From: Lineus longissimus
Taxonomy: Eukaryota; Nemertea; Pilidiophora; Heteronemertea; Lineidae
Reading direction: 5' to 3'
DNA: 64,000 nt
Assembly: GCF_910592395.1 (NCBI RefSeq)
Contig: NC_088313.1
Coordinates: forward strand, 1,490,501 to 1,554,500
Position 1 is the stretch's first letter. Each line of letters opens with the position of its first letter. The position numbers were made by a program, and so were the translations under genes. The notes under the pieces were generated by a model that saw only the letters and a list, made by a program, of their open reading frames with translations, did no database searches and was not told the origin of the DNA. Positions 49,640 through 62,110 of this stretch are shown here, in pieces.

Positions 49640-52496
49640 TTTTTCTTTAAGCTCCTCACAACCTTGAGAGGACAGATGACCGTTCTCCACCAGAAGACAT
49701 CTACAGGCGCGTTGTCTTCGAGCCCCACAGCCCCAGACTCATTCACCAGTCTCCTCCATTCACTCATTACAGAGACTGGTACTTGACGGCAATTCACTCG
49801 TCATGAACTCGATTTGGGGGCGTAAGCTTCCGGTGTCCGGTCACGTGTTTCTCTCAAAGATCGGCAACCTCGAGCCAAGGAATACCAGCGCCGTCGGTAT
49901 TGACAGTGCATCCACTGTGTACACGGCTCGCCTCGGGTAAATCAACGAGGCGTTCCGCTGCGCGGCGGATAGGGTCGAGGTTACCTGCCTGTGAGAGGTG
50001 AGAAAACAACCACCCCTGATGATATCCTTTGAGCCTTACCGCCATGTGGAGTAAAGAGAACCACGCTCCTCAGTTCGTGAGTTCATCGGGTTTCGAGTGT
50101 AGCCTCTGGATGCCCCGACTCTCTCACGATGTCCTCCCTGAAACAGCCTGGTCACTGGAGACGACGGCTCCTCTCTGGATCGGCTTAATGACTGCCGTGT
50201 TGAGTTATATGGTTCCTTTATGAAGGAAGAAGAGGACTACATTCTACAAAACCACATTTTATTATATCAATATAACATGACAATTCTTATTAGACATCCA
50301 TCAACACCAACAAAGTGCAGTGTACTAGTGGTGCATTAATAGAAATAACAATACAAACAAGGAGAAATATGGCAGTTGTGGCCAAGAAGTACCGTAAAAG
50401 CCTTCATGATCTGCCACGACTTTGTGTGTTCAGCGCCAATTCTGTGCGTTATAACTACATGTGCTTCATTACAATGCAGCCGATTGCGCCTTAGAGTCGT
50501 GACGGCTCCTAACCAAGTTTATAGTAATCTTATGTTAGGTTGGACTGAGAAATCAAAAATGCACGTACTCGGTATCCCTCAGAAAAACGGCCAACAGAAA
50601 TAAGAGACGGAAAAACGTTTTTCCGAGGAGGCGCAGGCAGAGAGTTTTCCTTGGGTGAGTTGTTGATTACACTCCTACGAAAGGGTTCACAGTGATATCC
50701 GTGAAGACCCTTTCTCGTGAGGAAAGACACGCATTTGCGCGTCGCCACCACTTTCGGGATGTATTGCCGATGCGTCATAGCATTCCATTTCAGAGAGCGG
50801 TCATCATCGCGCAATCAGGAGCAGCCGGTTCAAAAGAAACTGTCCTTCAGCTGTTACATGGTCGGGCTGGGGGAATAGTACTTTCAAAGCTTGTTGCTTG
50901 ATATCAAACCCAGTGCATCCAGGGTTCTATTTCGATCTCAATTTCGTCGCGTGCAGTGCGCATTCCATTCGGTGAGAATTTATTGTTGTACGTACATGTC
51001 TCTTCTGTATCTTCTGTAAATAGGTCTATTCTAAACTGGCCTCGCAAATCAGTGTGCAGTATTCATGATGTACAGATATACATACACACTATACACTATA
51101 CACTAAAAGAAGCAATATACAGCTTACCAATCATTTATCAATCACAGGAGAAGACAAGATAACTATTACGAATGAGTAAAATAAATGAGAAATAGGCGTC
51201 GCCAGGTTTTCAAAGATGACCATGCTCAGAAAAATCTGAATATAGTTTTGCGTGTGATGGTCAGACACCTCCCTCTATTGGATTTATGTCGTCTTGACGC
51301 ATCTTTGGGTCAGAAGCTGTGCATCCGTCTCGGAGTAGAGAGAAAGACAGTGTTCCAACCCCTCTGGCGGCGCCCATAGATTGAGCCAGATTCATGATTT
51401 TGGCGCGTAGAAGAAATAACTTAAACATCTCCGCAAGCGTGTGTCGCCCAAGCAATTAGCAATTAGAAAACAACGTATAACAATTGCGGTAAAGTGCATT
51501 GCTTGATACAAGATCGGGCAAAGAAACAAAATGTTAGTCTCAGTAGTTACATGTTCACCCGTTAGGAGAACGCAAGATGTGCAATGACGTCACGGCACTA
51601 ACTGACGTTGGCAATGCATGTAATCGTTTTATTTTCTCCTTTGTTTAAATGATATCTCTTTTATCATGAGGGGTTAATTCTGCGTGCCGTTATGGGCCCC
51701 TTCGTGTGATTTTTAGGAGAAAGCGTTACATCTCCGAATTTTGAAGCGTCTTACTGCGCCCTTATCGGCGTTTAGTTGACATAATGCTTAAGTCTGTGGT
51801 TTTATTCTATCCTACTCTAATATCCCTGTTAGTATTAAATAGTTTGCAGTATTTTCAATTCAAGTCCAATTTTAATATCATTGCATGACATATCTCTCGC
51901 GAAAGGTTTAACATTTAAAATGTTTACAGTTTTCATGATATTATTTGGATAGCACATACAGTACAGCCGAAACAAATCCGAGAATAAACTAAACTTGGCA
52001 TTCAAAATTTCAATGATGATTTATGCTATTATGATGTGAATATTATATGCTTAGCTATATTATTTGTAATATTTTATGATGATGCCCTCGACATCCTCTG
52101 TAACAACTAGGCCTATCTGCCGACAACGCCGTCTTAATTTAGGTGGATGTGAAGAACCTAGATGTCAAGAATGTCTTCATGCTTTACATGGTTATGATGG
52201 ATGCTTTCGTCATGGCTTTTTTACGTCATGATTTGTGTTTTACACGTCATGAATAGGCCTAAGCATGTTAGCAAATGACGTATATATACGTCATTGTAAA
52301 TGAATAGAATTTGATTTTTTTTGGGTGGTATCTTTTTATGTCTCGAATTAGCAAACTAAGTCTGAATGCTCATACATTGTACATTTCGATGCAACCTATT
52401 ACATCCAAGAAGGCGTAGGGTCAATGATTTCTGGCCTTTCACCTCCAGAAGCCCCCAGGTCAAAATAGAACAAAATAAAAACACAGCCGACGTGTA
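49640..52496. other. Non-coding stretch, no gene supported
   Basis: Several short frames (50692-50901 plus, 49854-50045 minus, 50530-50814 minus) lack family motifs or splice links. A perfect 22-bp palindrome built from two TGACGT half-sites lies at 52274-52295. The far end probably contains the Ig gene's 3' UTR. Confidence 0.45.
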
Positions 52497-55400
52497 TCAT
52501 ATATACATCTCGCCATGGTTTTCTGTTGGATGATGTTCGTCATGTTGTTTACCATATTTCCCATAGTTGCCATGGTGACCACTGCCAATGTGTAGATCTT
52601 CATCATCCGGGTCGTCCATGGTTTCTGTGGATCCGTCCCCTGACCACGCTGCATCTGCCGCGGGTCGGATATAATTCTCTGCAGTATCCGCATTGTCCTT
52701 TGCTTTATTATCCTTGGTCAACTTATCTTTGTCGATTTGTTGAAAATGTATATTGCTATGGAATGGATCCGGCGGCGTTGGCGTGATGGGGTCGTTCCGA
52801 GACATCAGCCCAGGTGGCGCTGTGATCTTGATGATCTGTTGCTCTTGCCCAGGTTCCTCTTGTTTGTCGCCGCTCCCTTGTCCCGCTCCATCACCCGAGC
52901 CCCCGCGGTTGATGTCCTCGTCGTCAGTGTCCACTTTGTGGAGCCGTGGATATTTCCAGGGGGTGCTGTGCCTGTCCTGCCATAGTGTGGTTGGTGGAGG
53001 CCATTCCTTCAATTCTGAAAAGAAACATAAAGCTCATTGAACTGGGTGGGACGAAAATCATCGGTGTTTTTTAAAAACACCAGGAACACTTGTAGAACTC
53101 CTTTGATCCAAGAAAACTATTCAAAGATCATTATGGAATAATTGTGATGTAAATATTTCACCATCTTTTCTGACGACTGAATTTTGAATTTTTGTTCGTC
53201 AGACAGTGGATGTGTTTCGGGAAAGACCTCCAATTTCTATTACCCCTAGAACGAGACCTACTTCGCTTTCAAAGACGGCCAGAAAGACCTTCTGAACTTA
53301 CTGTCAACTTCAAACGTGTACTGAAGATGTCCCGCCAGATTTTGGGCCCGGCACGTGTAGTTCCCAAGGTCACGCCGCTTAAACCTATGGAAGATTAGTT
53401 CGGACTTTATATGTCGATGCCGGCTCTTCTGGACTCTGAGTTTCTAAAACAAAATCATGTAGAGGCATTAATTGCTCTGTCGTCGCTTTATTGATCACCG
53501 GCAGCGTGGTCTGGCATGCATTGAAACGATGTACATGTATCAGTGAGTAGCATTTAGTTTGTACCTACAGTGATGAGCAGGCGGATAGATTCAAATTACA
53601 TATCATCTTCCTGGTCGCCTAATTCCCACACCCAAATTGTCCCTTCAAATCACGTGCACGGAGCTATATAAATACGATTGCCGTGTGCATGCGCATTTCC
53701 GACTCGAAAAGAGTCGACTCGAATCTTAATTCAAATCCGCCATTGCTGACATCATTGGCGCCAAAGACTATTTCTTTTGACCCTGTTGACCTCGCTTCTA
53801 AAAACCTTTTTGAGAAAGCCATTCAAACATTAAAATCAACTACGAACATTATCTATTATATCACCGAGTTATATGAATACGATATATCAAGAAGAATCTG
53901 TCGCAATATTGAGTAATACGATTAGCTTGGAACTATTTGTACCCAATTACTCTTCCGCCAGCGAGACCTCGTCACAATCATGGCGCTTCTTCAATATGGC
54001 GACGACTTGAACAACGAAAATCGCGGTCAATCATTAAAGCCTTGATGGCCTCGGCGGTTAGACAGTTGCACTGTGGATTGGATGGTCACGGGTTCGAACC
54101 CCGGTGAATCGATATTTTTCGTGTTTTTCTCGAAAAATGTTCCTGTTATTATTCATTCATGTACGTTTATCAGGCGCGGATCCAAGCGGATGCACCAGAC
54201 GCACGGCTCCTAATTGATGTAAACTTTTTAAAATTGACTACTAATGGAATTTTGGAACACACCTGTCCAGGAATTTGATGAGAAATGCAGTGCACGCTCC
54301 CTCTTCTTCCAGTTTCCAGATTCGCCGGCTCTCTTATACCATCATCTTATACCATTATAAATATTATCATGAAGAAAACCCCTTCACCCGAACTTTTCAA
54401 GCTGAAGTACACACTGATTCCAGGTGTTTGAGCATACTTACAACATACCGTCCTGGTTGCCCAAGAATCTGTGTGGAGGCGATAGGGTGCTTTATTCGTC
54501 TTGGCGATAGAGGGGCAGTAGCGACCATTTCTAACGGCGTGCTATCCTGATTGTCCAAAAAAACAATTTGGAGGAGAGGGCGCGGGGGGGGGATTAGTAG
54601 GGACCCACACTTACCACATGCTCTCCTGGTTGTCCGAGAATCTGTGTGTCGTCTTTGTACCACAAAATATCCGTCGGCGATTTACACTGCGTTTGACACA
54701 TCAATGTGAATGCTCGGTTGTATTCTGGGAGAGGCCACCAAGGTCCATCCTTGAGTTGTCCCACGTTGATGCCATTTTGGTAGACCTGGAGATACTGGGG
54801 TGCGACTATAAGGGAAGAAAGATATCTTAGATGCGTTTGATACCACAAAATATAGTTAGACTCTCACGTAGTATCAGCGACGACTTTGGTGTGACATAAC
54901 TGCATGGTTGTGCTCAGATCGAATCACCGGGGACAGTCTTGGAATTGCATCATGCACCAAATAGTCGTAGTTCCACCTATCATAAAACCCCGTGTTTTTT
55001 CAAGACCCGTGTCTTCGCCGTGTGTCAAAAAACCCGGGGCGCACTTACACCTATCAGTGGTGTTAGATAATGGTTAATAGCCCCGGCGACAGGTGCGCTG
55101 TAGGTAGGGAGCTCTCCTGTGTTTCTTTCCCGTTGGAGGGGAATTTCGCATGCGCAATACCGAGGCAACTACACCGCGCCATCTGTCGCCGGATCTTAGA
55201 ACTTGCAATTGCCGTGTCTATTCAGATTCCACCTATCAAAAAACCTGTGTTGAACACGGGTCTAAATTAGCCCCCGATTAGCCCTATCGAGCTCGATGGG
55301 GCTAATAGACACGGGGATTTGACACACGGGTCTATTTAGACACGGAAATTCATAGGTGTAGAGTTATATCGTGAGATATCTTACCTGAGACTGTTATATC

Positions 55401-57707
55401 AAAGTCAATCTTGACACGTTTTGACACGAAGTTGTCAATATGACAGGAGTACGTCCCGCTCTCTGACTGCTGGAGGAAGTCAATTGATATTGAATTGCCC
55501 TGAAAACAAAGTTCAGGTAGTTATGTAAAAGTATACCGCAATCGTCACAGCAAAGGACAGGACAGGCAGGACAACAGGACTAACACAGCTCTCCTTCTCA
55601 CAGGATAGTCAAAAATTGATATTCGCACTGACAGTATTCCACTCACTTCCAGGGCCGTTTATTGTTGATAATTTGCCCTGTCTTTCTCAAATGTTCTTAC
55701 CCATATGTAATAGTCCCCGGTTGACCAGTGGTTACTCCCGTGCTTTATTCGCCTTGTCCAGTAAACCATCGGCGGCGGGTAACCGTTGGTATTACAATAA
55801 AGAACCAGTTTGTCTCCCTCCTTTAGGTTTGCCTTGGTGTCGTTGTGCTGGAGGCTCAACGTCGGCTCTGAAATTGAATAGGAGATCAGTTAGCAACAAT
55901 TTGAAAAGATGGCGCAGTTGCTGAATAAGATGCAGTTGAGTACTCGTGGCGCTGCCCAGGAAATTTTTTAAAGCAAAGAGGCCTGAATGCGCAGCTGTAG
56001 TCAAAATCGACGGGCCCGCGTAATTGCTTCTTCGAGATGCGCAACCGAGTTCCTGGGCTGGAGGGACGTCAACAAAGATTCTACATGAAGTAGTGGAGTC
56101 AATCAGGAGGGGAGAGTTTCTGGACTCCAGACTGGCACAGAGACAATAAGAGCAAGTCCGAGAACGTGTTCCAAGATCTATCTTTGATTAAGAGGAATTA
56201 GGAATGCGTCGCAGCGTCTGGCTTTATTGCGACCTTCTCTGATGGGATTTATGTCTACTGGTCGATGTAATAGCTGAGACCGGAATGCAAAATGCAACTG
56301 ATTCTTGTACACTATCACTGTCATGATGTTGGTCCAATTGGAATGAAACAATGAGTTTTAGACCAACTTCTTACTTACAAATTCTACGGTACTATTTAGG
56401 AAAAGCTGTGTTGGCACCATCATGGCATTCCTACCCCACTGATTGATAAGAGGTTATACGATCATGTTATACATCAACCTACCTACGACTTCTAAATGGA
56501 AATATTTATGCCTCATCGTCGCCAAACTAAGATGACACCGATACTTTCCCGCGTCTTCCTTTCTGACGTCACGAATTATGAGAATGGACAACGCTCGATG
56601 GTGAGCGACTTTGAGGACTTGCATCCTGGCATCCAGCGTTCGGAGCCGGTTGCCAACTGCTATCACTTTCCCCCTTCCGTCTGGTTCGACCTTAACCCAT
56701 TCCAGCTGAAACGAGGATGAAAATCATATACGCTGTCAGAGTTTAAAGACGCTTTTACACACTCAGCTAAAACGACGAAAAGTCACGGTCAAGAGGATAA
56801 GCCTCATTGTCACAATCTCCAGTTATCAGGTCGCTACAGAGTATATCATCCTAAAGCGGCTTTGCCAGCTCCTTCTTTCGAAAACGGAGATGGATAAGAG
56901 AAATTCAGCAAGTTTGTAGCTGTTCTTTGTCGGCCGCCACTGGCGAGACCAACACTCGGTCAGTCACCTCGATAGTAGTACCATAATATACGTGTAGTTT
57001 CTGCATCAGTAGTCTAGAGAGCTGCGCAATGGACGACATGATAACGTCTCCAACAGCCTAAAGCATTATGGAAGAGAGTGGGCTGAAGGATTGACCAAGA
57101 ACAGGGGTAAGTCATGGGAAACAGGCAAGGTGAGCCGCACGAACTCACAACAAGACGACATTATAAAAAAGGCCGGGTCTATTTGGCAAGCCGCTCGCCG
57201 AACAGGCATCTTTTTTTGTCCTGTTTGGAGAGCCGCTTGCCAAACAGCACTAAAAAGCCACCCTGTTCGGCCAGCTGGGCTTGCCAAACAGGTAAAAAAT
57301 CTACCCTGTTTGACGAGCTGGAGACTTTACTTTAATATTAATGAGTTCGGCTCTCCATTCAGGACAAGAAAAAGTCGCTGTTTGGTAAGCCGGGCTTGCC
57401 AAATAGTCACTTCCAAAAAAGAAATTATAAGAAAGGACTGTCGTGCTTTCAGCAAAAAACAAAGAAGGAAAGTGTAAGTAAGGGTGCAGATGTATTGTAT
57501 TGAGGGAGTGGAGTGATGCAAAGATGTGGTACCGTATTGAAGGCTAATGACTCACCACGAGACTATCATATCCATAAAGCAGCATGTACTGTCTAGGCAT
57601 AGCGTCGAAGCTACAGTGAAGGACGGCCGTGTCTCCAGCAGTCACCTTCTGCGCCGAGGAGAAGAAGTTGACACCCTGCATGTCCTCCGGGTCGTAGTAG
57701 GCATGAT
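52497..57707 (-). CDS. Three-Ig-domain protein, 5' end missing, seven exons
   Basis: Exons (5' to 3'): 57707-57556, 56705-56483, 55867-55701, 55499-55385, 54805-54615, 53443-53302, 53014-52497; phases all agree, giving about 501 residues. Ig1: VTAGDTAVLHC to DAGKYRCHL. Ig2: LKEGDKLVLYC, VYWTRR and ESGTYSCHI. Ig3: RAFTLMCQTQC, ILWYKD and DLGNYTCRAQNLAG. Each domain is split by a phase-0 intron in mid-domain, with phase-1 introns between domains, a usual Ig arrangement. The last exon encodes a hydrophilic, acidic, Gly/His-containing tail of about 170 residues with no transmembrane helix or hydrophobic GPI-type end, so the product may be secreted. The first exon starts in phase 1, so signal-peptide and start exons lie upstream; I could not find them. 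Three-Ig lachesin-like adhesion proteins are similar, but the tail differs. Confidence 0.88.
54040..54111 (+). other. tRNA-like remnant in Ig-gene intron
   Basis: Contains an A-box-like tggcctcggcggttag and a good B-box (gggttcgaacccc) 50 bases later, but the would-be acceptor strands do not pair. Probably a SINE head or tRNA pseudogene. Confidence 0.4.
54442..54468 (-). other. Candidate 27-nt in-frame microexon (partial exon duplication)
   Basis: Minus strand: acceptor cgcctccacacag, 27 bases encoding ILGQPGRYV, then donor gtaagtatg. It duplicates the 3' end of the exon at 54805-54615 (ILGQPGEHV, donor gtaagtgtg) 175 bases downstream. Both ends are phase 0, so inclusion would add nine residues without shifting frame. 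Confidence 0.5.
54963..55363. mobile_element. MITE family P, copy 2, in Ig-gene intron
   Basis: About 90% similar to 27189-27625 along its length but lacks that copy's last 60 bases, ending at attcataggtgta. The internal palindrome (55264-55293) has one mismatch. It lies 22 bases upstream of the splice donor at 55384 on the minus-strand map, close to exon 55499-55385. Confidence 0.82.
57171..57414 (-). mobile_element. MITE family H, copy 2, in Ig-gene intron
   Basis: 244 bp, reverse orientation to 26696-26934, ends ggccgggtctatttggcaag and gccaaatagtcacttcc, flanked by aaaaaa on both sides. Lies between the first two recognised Ig exons. Confidence 0.88.
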
Positions 57708-58961
57708 CTGGAAAGACATAAATCAACTTGGCGTTAAAACCAACTCTGATGACCAGTTGTAGGTACCTTATCGGTTTGGTCGTGGTTGAAGATACGGCGA
57801 GAACATGCTGAAATGGAAAGGGTAACACCTTGTAATACTTTACGTCATACATTTCTAGGAATCGTCTGCCCTACAATGATGCCAGCATCTTATAATACGG
57901 GCGTCCCTAAGAAAGAAACTTGGGTTTAACGTCATTTCTCATCAAGATATTTCTTCGTCGTATCTAGTTGGAAGAAAGTTAAAGGTTAGTAGTTTTGTAT
58001 TCTGTGACAACTGAAGACACAATCAACTTGGCAGTTGTTAAAAAATGGTTCGCTCTATTGAACGAAATGTTTACCGAATGTGTCTCAATTAAATGGCAGT
58101 TTCAACTTCGCTACGTTTGCATCCAACATCGTCTTAAATCCCATGCGCGATTTTCCACTTAAACAACCTTTAATGTTTTCGGTACATAATACTGGCGGAT
58201 CATTGGATCCCTACGGGATACTTGGTTGTTTCAAAGAACGAGAGCTCAGCGTTAGACAGAGAATGAAGTTGTTTCGCGAATCTAACTCCTGAGGTATTTG
58301 CCTGGCCGACATTGACATCCGTCACCAGTTCTCGATTGGTTATAGTTCATTCAAAACTGTATGGCCAGGCTAGTGTATCTTTCGATGATGAAGATGCTGC
58401 GGTCGTGATGGCTATTCAGAAAAAGGAAGCTGCGGATTTTCTAAGACGTCATCAGCATCTGCGTGGCGATGAAGATCATCGCTGTATTTTTCTTTCCGAG
58501 GTGACAGAGACTCAGCGGTTTCCCTCCAACGTCGCGTAAAAGCTCGCTATTTTTTTTGCGGAAATGTCAATTTTAATTTTGACTGCATGGAGTCGTATCA
58601 ATTTGTTGTTGACAGCGTTCTGTGTCCCCATTGATTTCTAGAGCCCTGTGTTGCTCAATCAGTATCAGAGAAAAACGTCAGTTTAGATGATCTAAGCGGC
58701 TTTTAAGGCCAAAATTACTGCCAGCGCGGGCACAGACCTTGCAGAAGCGCCGAGTTGTCAGCTGACCTTGCAATTACAGAAAGGAGAGCTTGGACACAGA
58801 CTCAATTGTGTTCTTTGCTAGTGTAAGTGATGGTTGCTTCCCGCTACATGTGAGTTGAAAATCATACCCTCTTATCCGCCACTGTCATATCCCTGGTTCT
58901 TCACATCGTGCACATTCCTCGCGCTATGTAACTATTCTGTAGATCACCATCTTGAAAGCTG

Positions 58962-59007
58962 ATAAATCAGCCTCTATAATCTTACTAGATTATAGAGGCT
59001 GATTTAT
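58962..59007. repeat. Perfect 21-bp inverted repeat, 4-base loop
   Basis: Arms ataaatcagcctctataatc + t and its exact inverse surround tact. Confidence 0.95.
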
Positions 59008-60166
59008 TGGTTCAACTAGCGATGAAGAATGAACAAAACAAACAAGTAAATACTACATGACAACAAGAAAATCCTTGTGATTGTGAATCTACCATACATG
59101 CCGTAGGTAAGATTGCACCAGGTTAAACGCTATTTTCCCAGTAATTATTTTGTTTATACAATTGTAAAAACCTTGTTACAACTAAATTGCAAACCACACG
59201 CACTTGGCATTTAGTTTCTTAGAGGAAACAGGTGGTTGTACCAACTGATCCACTTCATCTTGCTGTTCATGGTGTTACAAGAGGGAAATCGAGTTGGTTA
59301 CCGTCAAAATACACCCAAGGAACGGATACCGAAGTGTCCGCGAGTGTGGAGCTCACGTCGGCCAAGAGCGAGGTGAGAATTTGGGCGAAACTACAATGGT
59401 GTTTGATGAGGCAACTATACCGACAGCGAGATATCAACTTCTATCGTAAAACACCTCAAACTTGATCGATTTATGTAATCGTACTTTCGGCAAGCTCATA
59501 ACATGTTTGAAGGATTCGAGTTTCAAGATATTAATGCGCCACCCGGTGCAAGGGTCCAACCAAGTAACTTACAGCCACGTTTCGGGGGATTTGCGATTCC
59601 TAATAACTTGGAACGCCTAGCCTCTAAAAGCGTTATTACGAATGCTTTCGAAACAATGCCAAATTATTCCACCAGAAATAATGATGTACAAGACGCTCAT
59701 ACGTTCTAAAGCATAGTAATGTTTTTATCAACCAATTTAACTACAAGAATATGAGCCAGTTGTATCTCAGGAAGAATCTGGAACATTGTTGTCAAACTGT
59801 GAAAATTAGCCAGAATGCTTTCAGAAAAAATGCTTAGGTATCTCCAAGCTCAAGTGGAATAGCAAATTGAAAGTAGTGTCTCGCTGAGTAATTGGCGCCT
59901 AAGGCTGCAATTATATTTCTCACGTGGAGAGTCTGGTTTCCCAGGCAAACTGACTTGGTTACTATCTTAACTATTCTCTTTGGTACACGAACTGATGAAC
60001 ATCAAAGCACCCTTTCAATGAATTCGTGACTAGTTCGAATAATTGATGTATGTAACTTGGCAAGCCCGTTAATTATGCATGTTACGTATCCTCCTTTACG
60101 TCCTTTAGTATCGTTAAGCCGGGGATTGTGCGTCTGGATACTAATAAACGCAAATTAGGCGAATTA

Positions 60167-60221
60167 GAAAACCGCCAAATGATGTTTCCCATGTCCAAGA
60201 AAACATCATTTGGCGGTTTTC
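60167..60221. repeat. Perfect 21-bp inverted repeat, 13-base loop
   Basis: Arms gaaaaccgccaaatgatgtt + t and its exact inverse surround cccatgtccaaga. The size is near that of a small-RNA hairpin, though real pre-miRNA stems are rarely perfect. Confidence 0.95.
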
Positions 60222-60780
60222 AAACTACATGTAATGTAATGGCGTTGTTTAGTACTTATACATGTAATCATTTATACAGCATGCAACACTGGCCAGATTG
60301 CGGCGAATATACTTCTATTACTCTTGTAAAAAGTACATGCGGATATGTCTGTTTGGCGGGGGTTACCTTCAAATGATACTGGCAATTGGAACAGTGGTGC
60401 ACCGTGTTGATAGTCTTGCCTAGCACTGCTGATGTCTTCATCAATTCCATTAAGCAGATTACGCAACTAGCCCAATTTTGCGCCTGCGATAAGAATGATA
60501 CAATATTTGTGTCCTCAGATCTCATGACGGCCATGAAGATCTACGCCGGTTTATATGGCAATAAATTCTATTTCATTAGATTCTCAGACATGACAGAGAT
60601 GAAGAATACGAATGCTGTGTCCAACGCGGCGAAGACGCAAATCATGTATCGAGGCGATACTGGCAGTCTTATTAATACGAGAAAAGACCATTGTAAATAA
60701 CAGACGACTGATTTCATCGTCATTGACATCATCATAATGAGTGTTTGGCTGCATGATCCTTTCTTTCGGACCTTACGAAT

Positions 60781-61145
60781 AGCATTCCGCGAAGATGACG
60801 TCACTGCAGCTGCTGCCCTCTATTTCCCCATCGCTGAATTACAGGCAATGTCGGACAAACATGCGGTTTCGTAATGGATTCAGGCTTTTTAACTAGGGCA
60901 GTTAGATTCAATCTGGCACATGTCCGAGTGTTGGAAATACTACATAATTGATCTGAATATTTCTCTCTCTGACTCTATGGTATCATTCACGCTAAAAACA
61001 ATGCAGGGTCAAAGATAATTGACTTTGAAATAAGCTCAAATGCGTAGAAATAAGTGTCGATGTCCGACTGTCACGTGACTAAAACGTCATCAATATCTTA
61101 TGCAAATGACCTTGTGAGCTATAAATAGTAACTTCGCGGGATGCT
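60781..61145 (+). mobile_element. MITE family A, copy 3
   Basis: 365 bp, ends agcattccgcgaag and cttcgcgggatgct, AT on both sides. Keeps an intact tgacgtca, gtcacgtgac, atgcaaat and tataaata. Confidence 0.93.
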
Positions 61146-61769
61146 ATTGAGAATATGGAATACACCAGGAACGCTAGCCACTTTCGACATGTTTGGGCCA
61201 TGAGGTGACTGCACGCAGCCAGCTTTGAACAAACCACGTGATCTTCTATGTCTACATGCAGCACTATCAGTATATTGAATCTCAATATTCAGAAACTGTC
61301 GACTCACTAGTCCTGGAATATGCTGAACAATGTTGCGGTGGTGAGACACTACATGTATTAGACTTGGAAGCTCACCACCATCTTGACATTGAACCGAGCG
61401 CTCCGGGAATATCTTCTGTCGCTTCAAAACATACATAAATCGAGTTGTACGTCTGCCGATGATGTGGAGTAGTTCAATCGGTCCCCCTAGATATCACGGC
61501 GGGCTTATCGACTGTAATTTATAGCAATAAACTCAATTTCATTACCTTCGCAGATTTGAAAGCTTTTGAGAAGGATAGACACGGTAATGAGGACACGTCG
61601 TTACAGCGAGACGAGATCTGAGTATTGGTTAAAACTTTGTGAATGTTTATTGGATTTTAAGGACTAAGCCACGCCAACAAACTAGTTTTGTCGCATTGTC
61701 AGAGTTATTAAAGGTTCTGAAAGGCATCTGCCAGCAACAAATTAGGCAAGTTAGGCCTACTTTACACTT
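61146..61769. other. Non-coding stretch
   Basis: Nothing recognised. Confidence 0.5.
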
Positions 61770-62110
61770 AAATGGGAAACAAATTAGAGTAAGGAATTTC
61801 ACTTTCAATGGGAAACATGTTGAAGTAAGGAAGTTCTCAACTTCACTTTCAATGGGAAACATGTTGAAGTAAGGAAGTTCTTAACTTCACTTTCAATGGG
61901 AAACATGTTGAAGTAAGGAAGTTCTCAACTTCACTTTCAATGGGAAACATGTTGAAGTAAGGAAGTTGTCAACTTCACTTTCAATGGGAAACATGTTGAA
62001 GTAAGGAAGTTCTCAACTTCACTTTCAATGGGAAACATGTTGAAGTAAGGAAGTTCTCAACTTCACTTTCAATGGGAAACATGTTAAAGTAAGGAAGTTC
62101 TCTTTAAATG
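61770..62110. repeat. 44-bp minisatellite, about seven units
   Basis: Repeated aatgggaaacatgttgaagt + aaggaagttctcaacttcac + tttc at 44-bp spacing, nearly identical in the middle and decayed at both ends. Each unit contains the inverted pair gaagtt/aacttc. The period is not a multiple of three, so it is not a coding repeat. Confidence 0.95.

Larger units (their letters stand above)
57708..60780. other. No gene supported; two perfect hairpins
   Basis: The missing 5' exons of the Ig gene should lie here or beyond, but I could not identify a signal-peptide exon. Plus-strand frames at 58312-58539, 59232-59465 and 60386-60700 are short and have no recognised motif. Confidence 0.45.

Noticed and set aside
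49564-51455. Cluster of short ORFs as a decayed gene
   Set aside because: Frames on opposite strands do not join with plausible splice sites and show no family motif.
54040-54111. Functional tRNA gene
   Set aside because: The B-box is good but acceptor and T-stem pairing fail, so it is listed only as a remnant.
58312-58539. Gene or exon related to the GPCR tail (shared LRGDED and SEVTE words)
   Set aside because: The resemblance is a few residues in low-complexity acidic sequence, without splice sites or alignment beyond them.
61770-62110. CRISPR-like array
   Set aside because: Units are contiguous with no unique spacers, and the DNA is eukaryotic.
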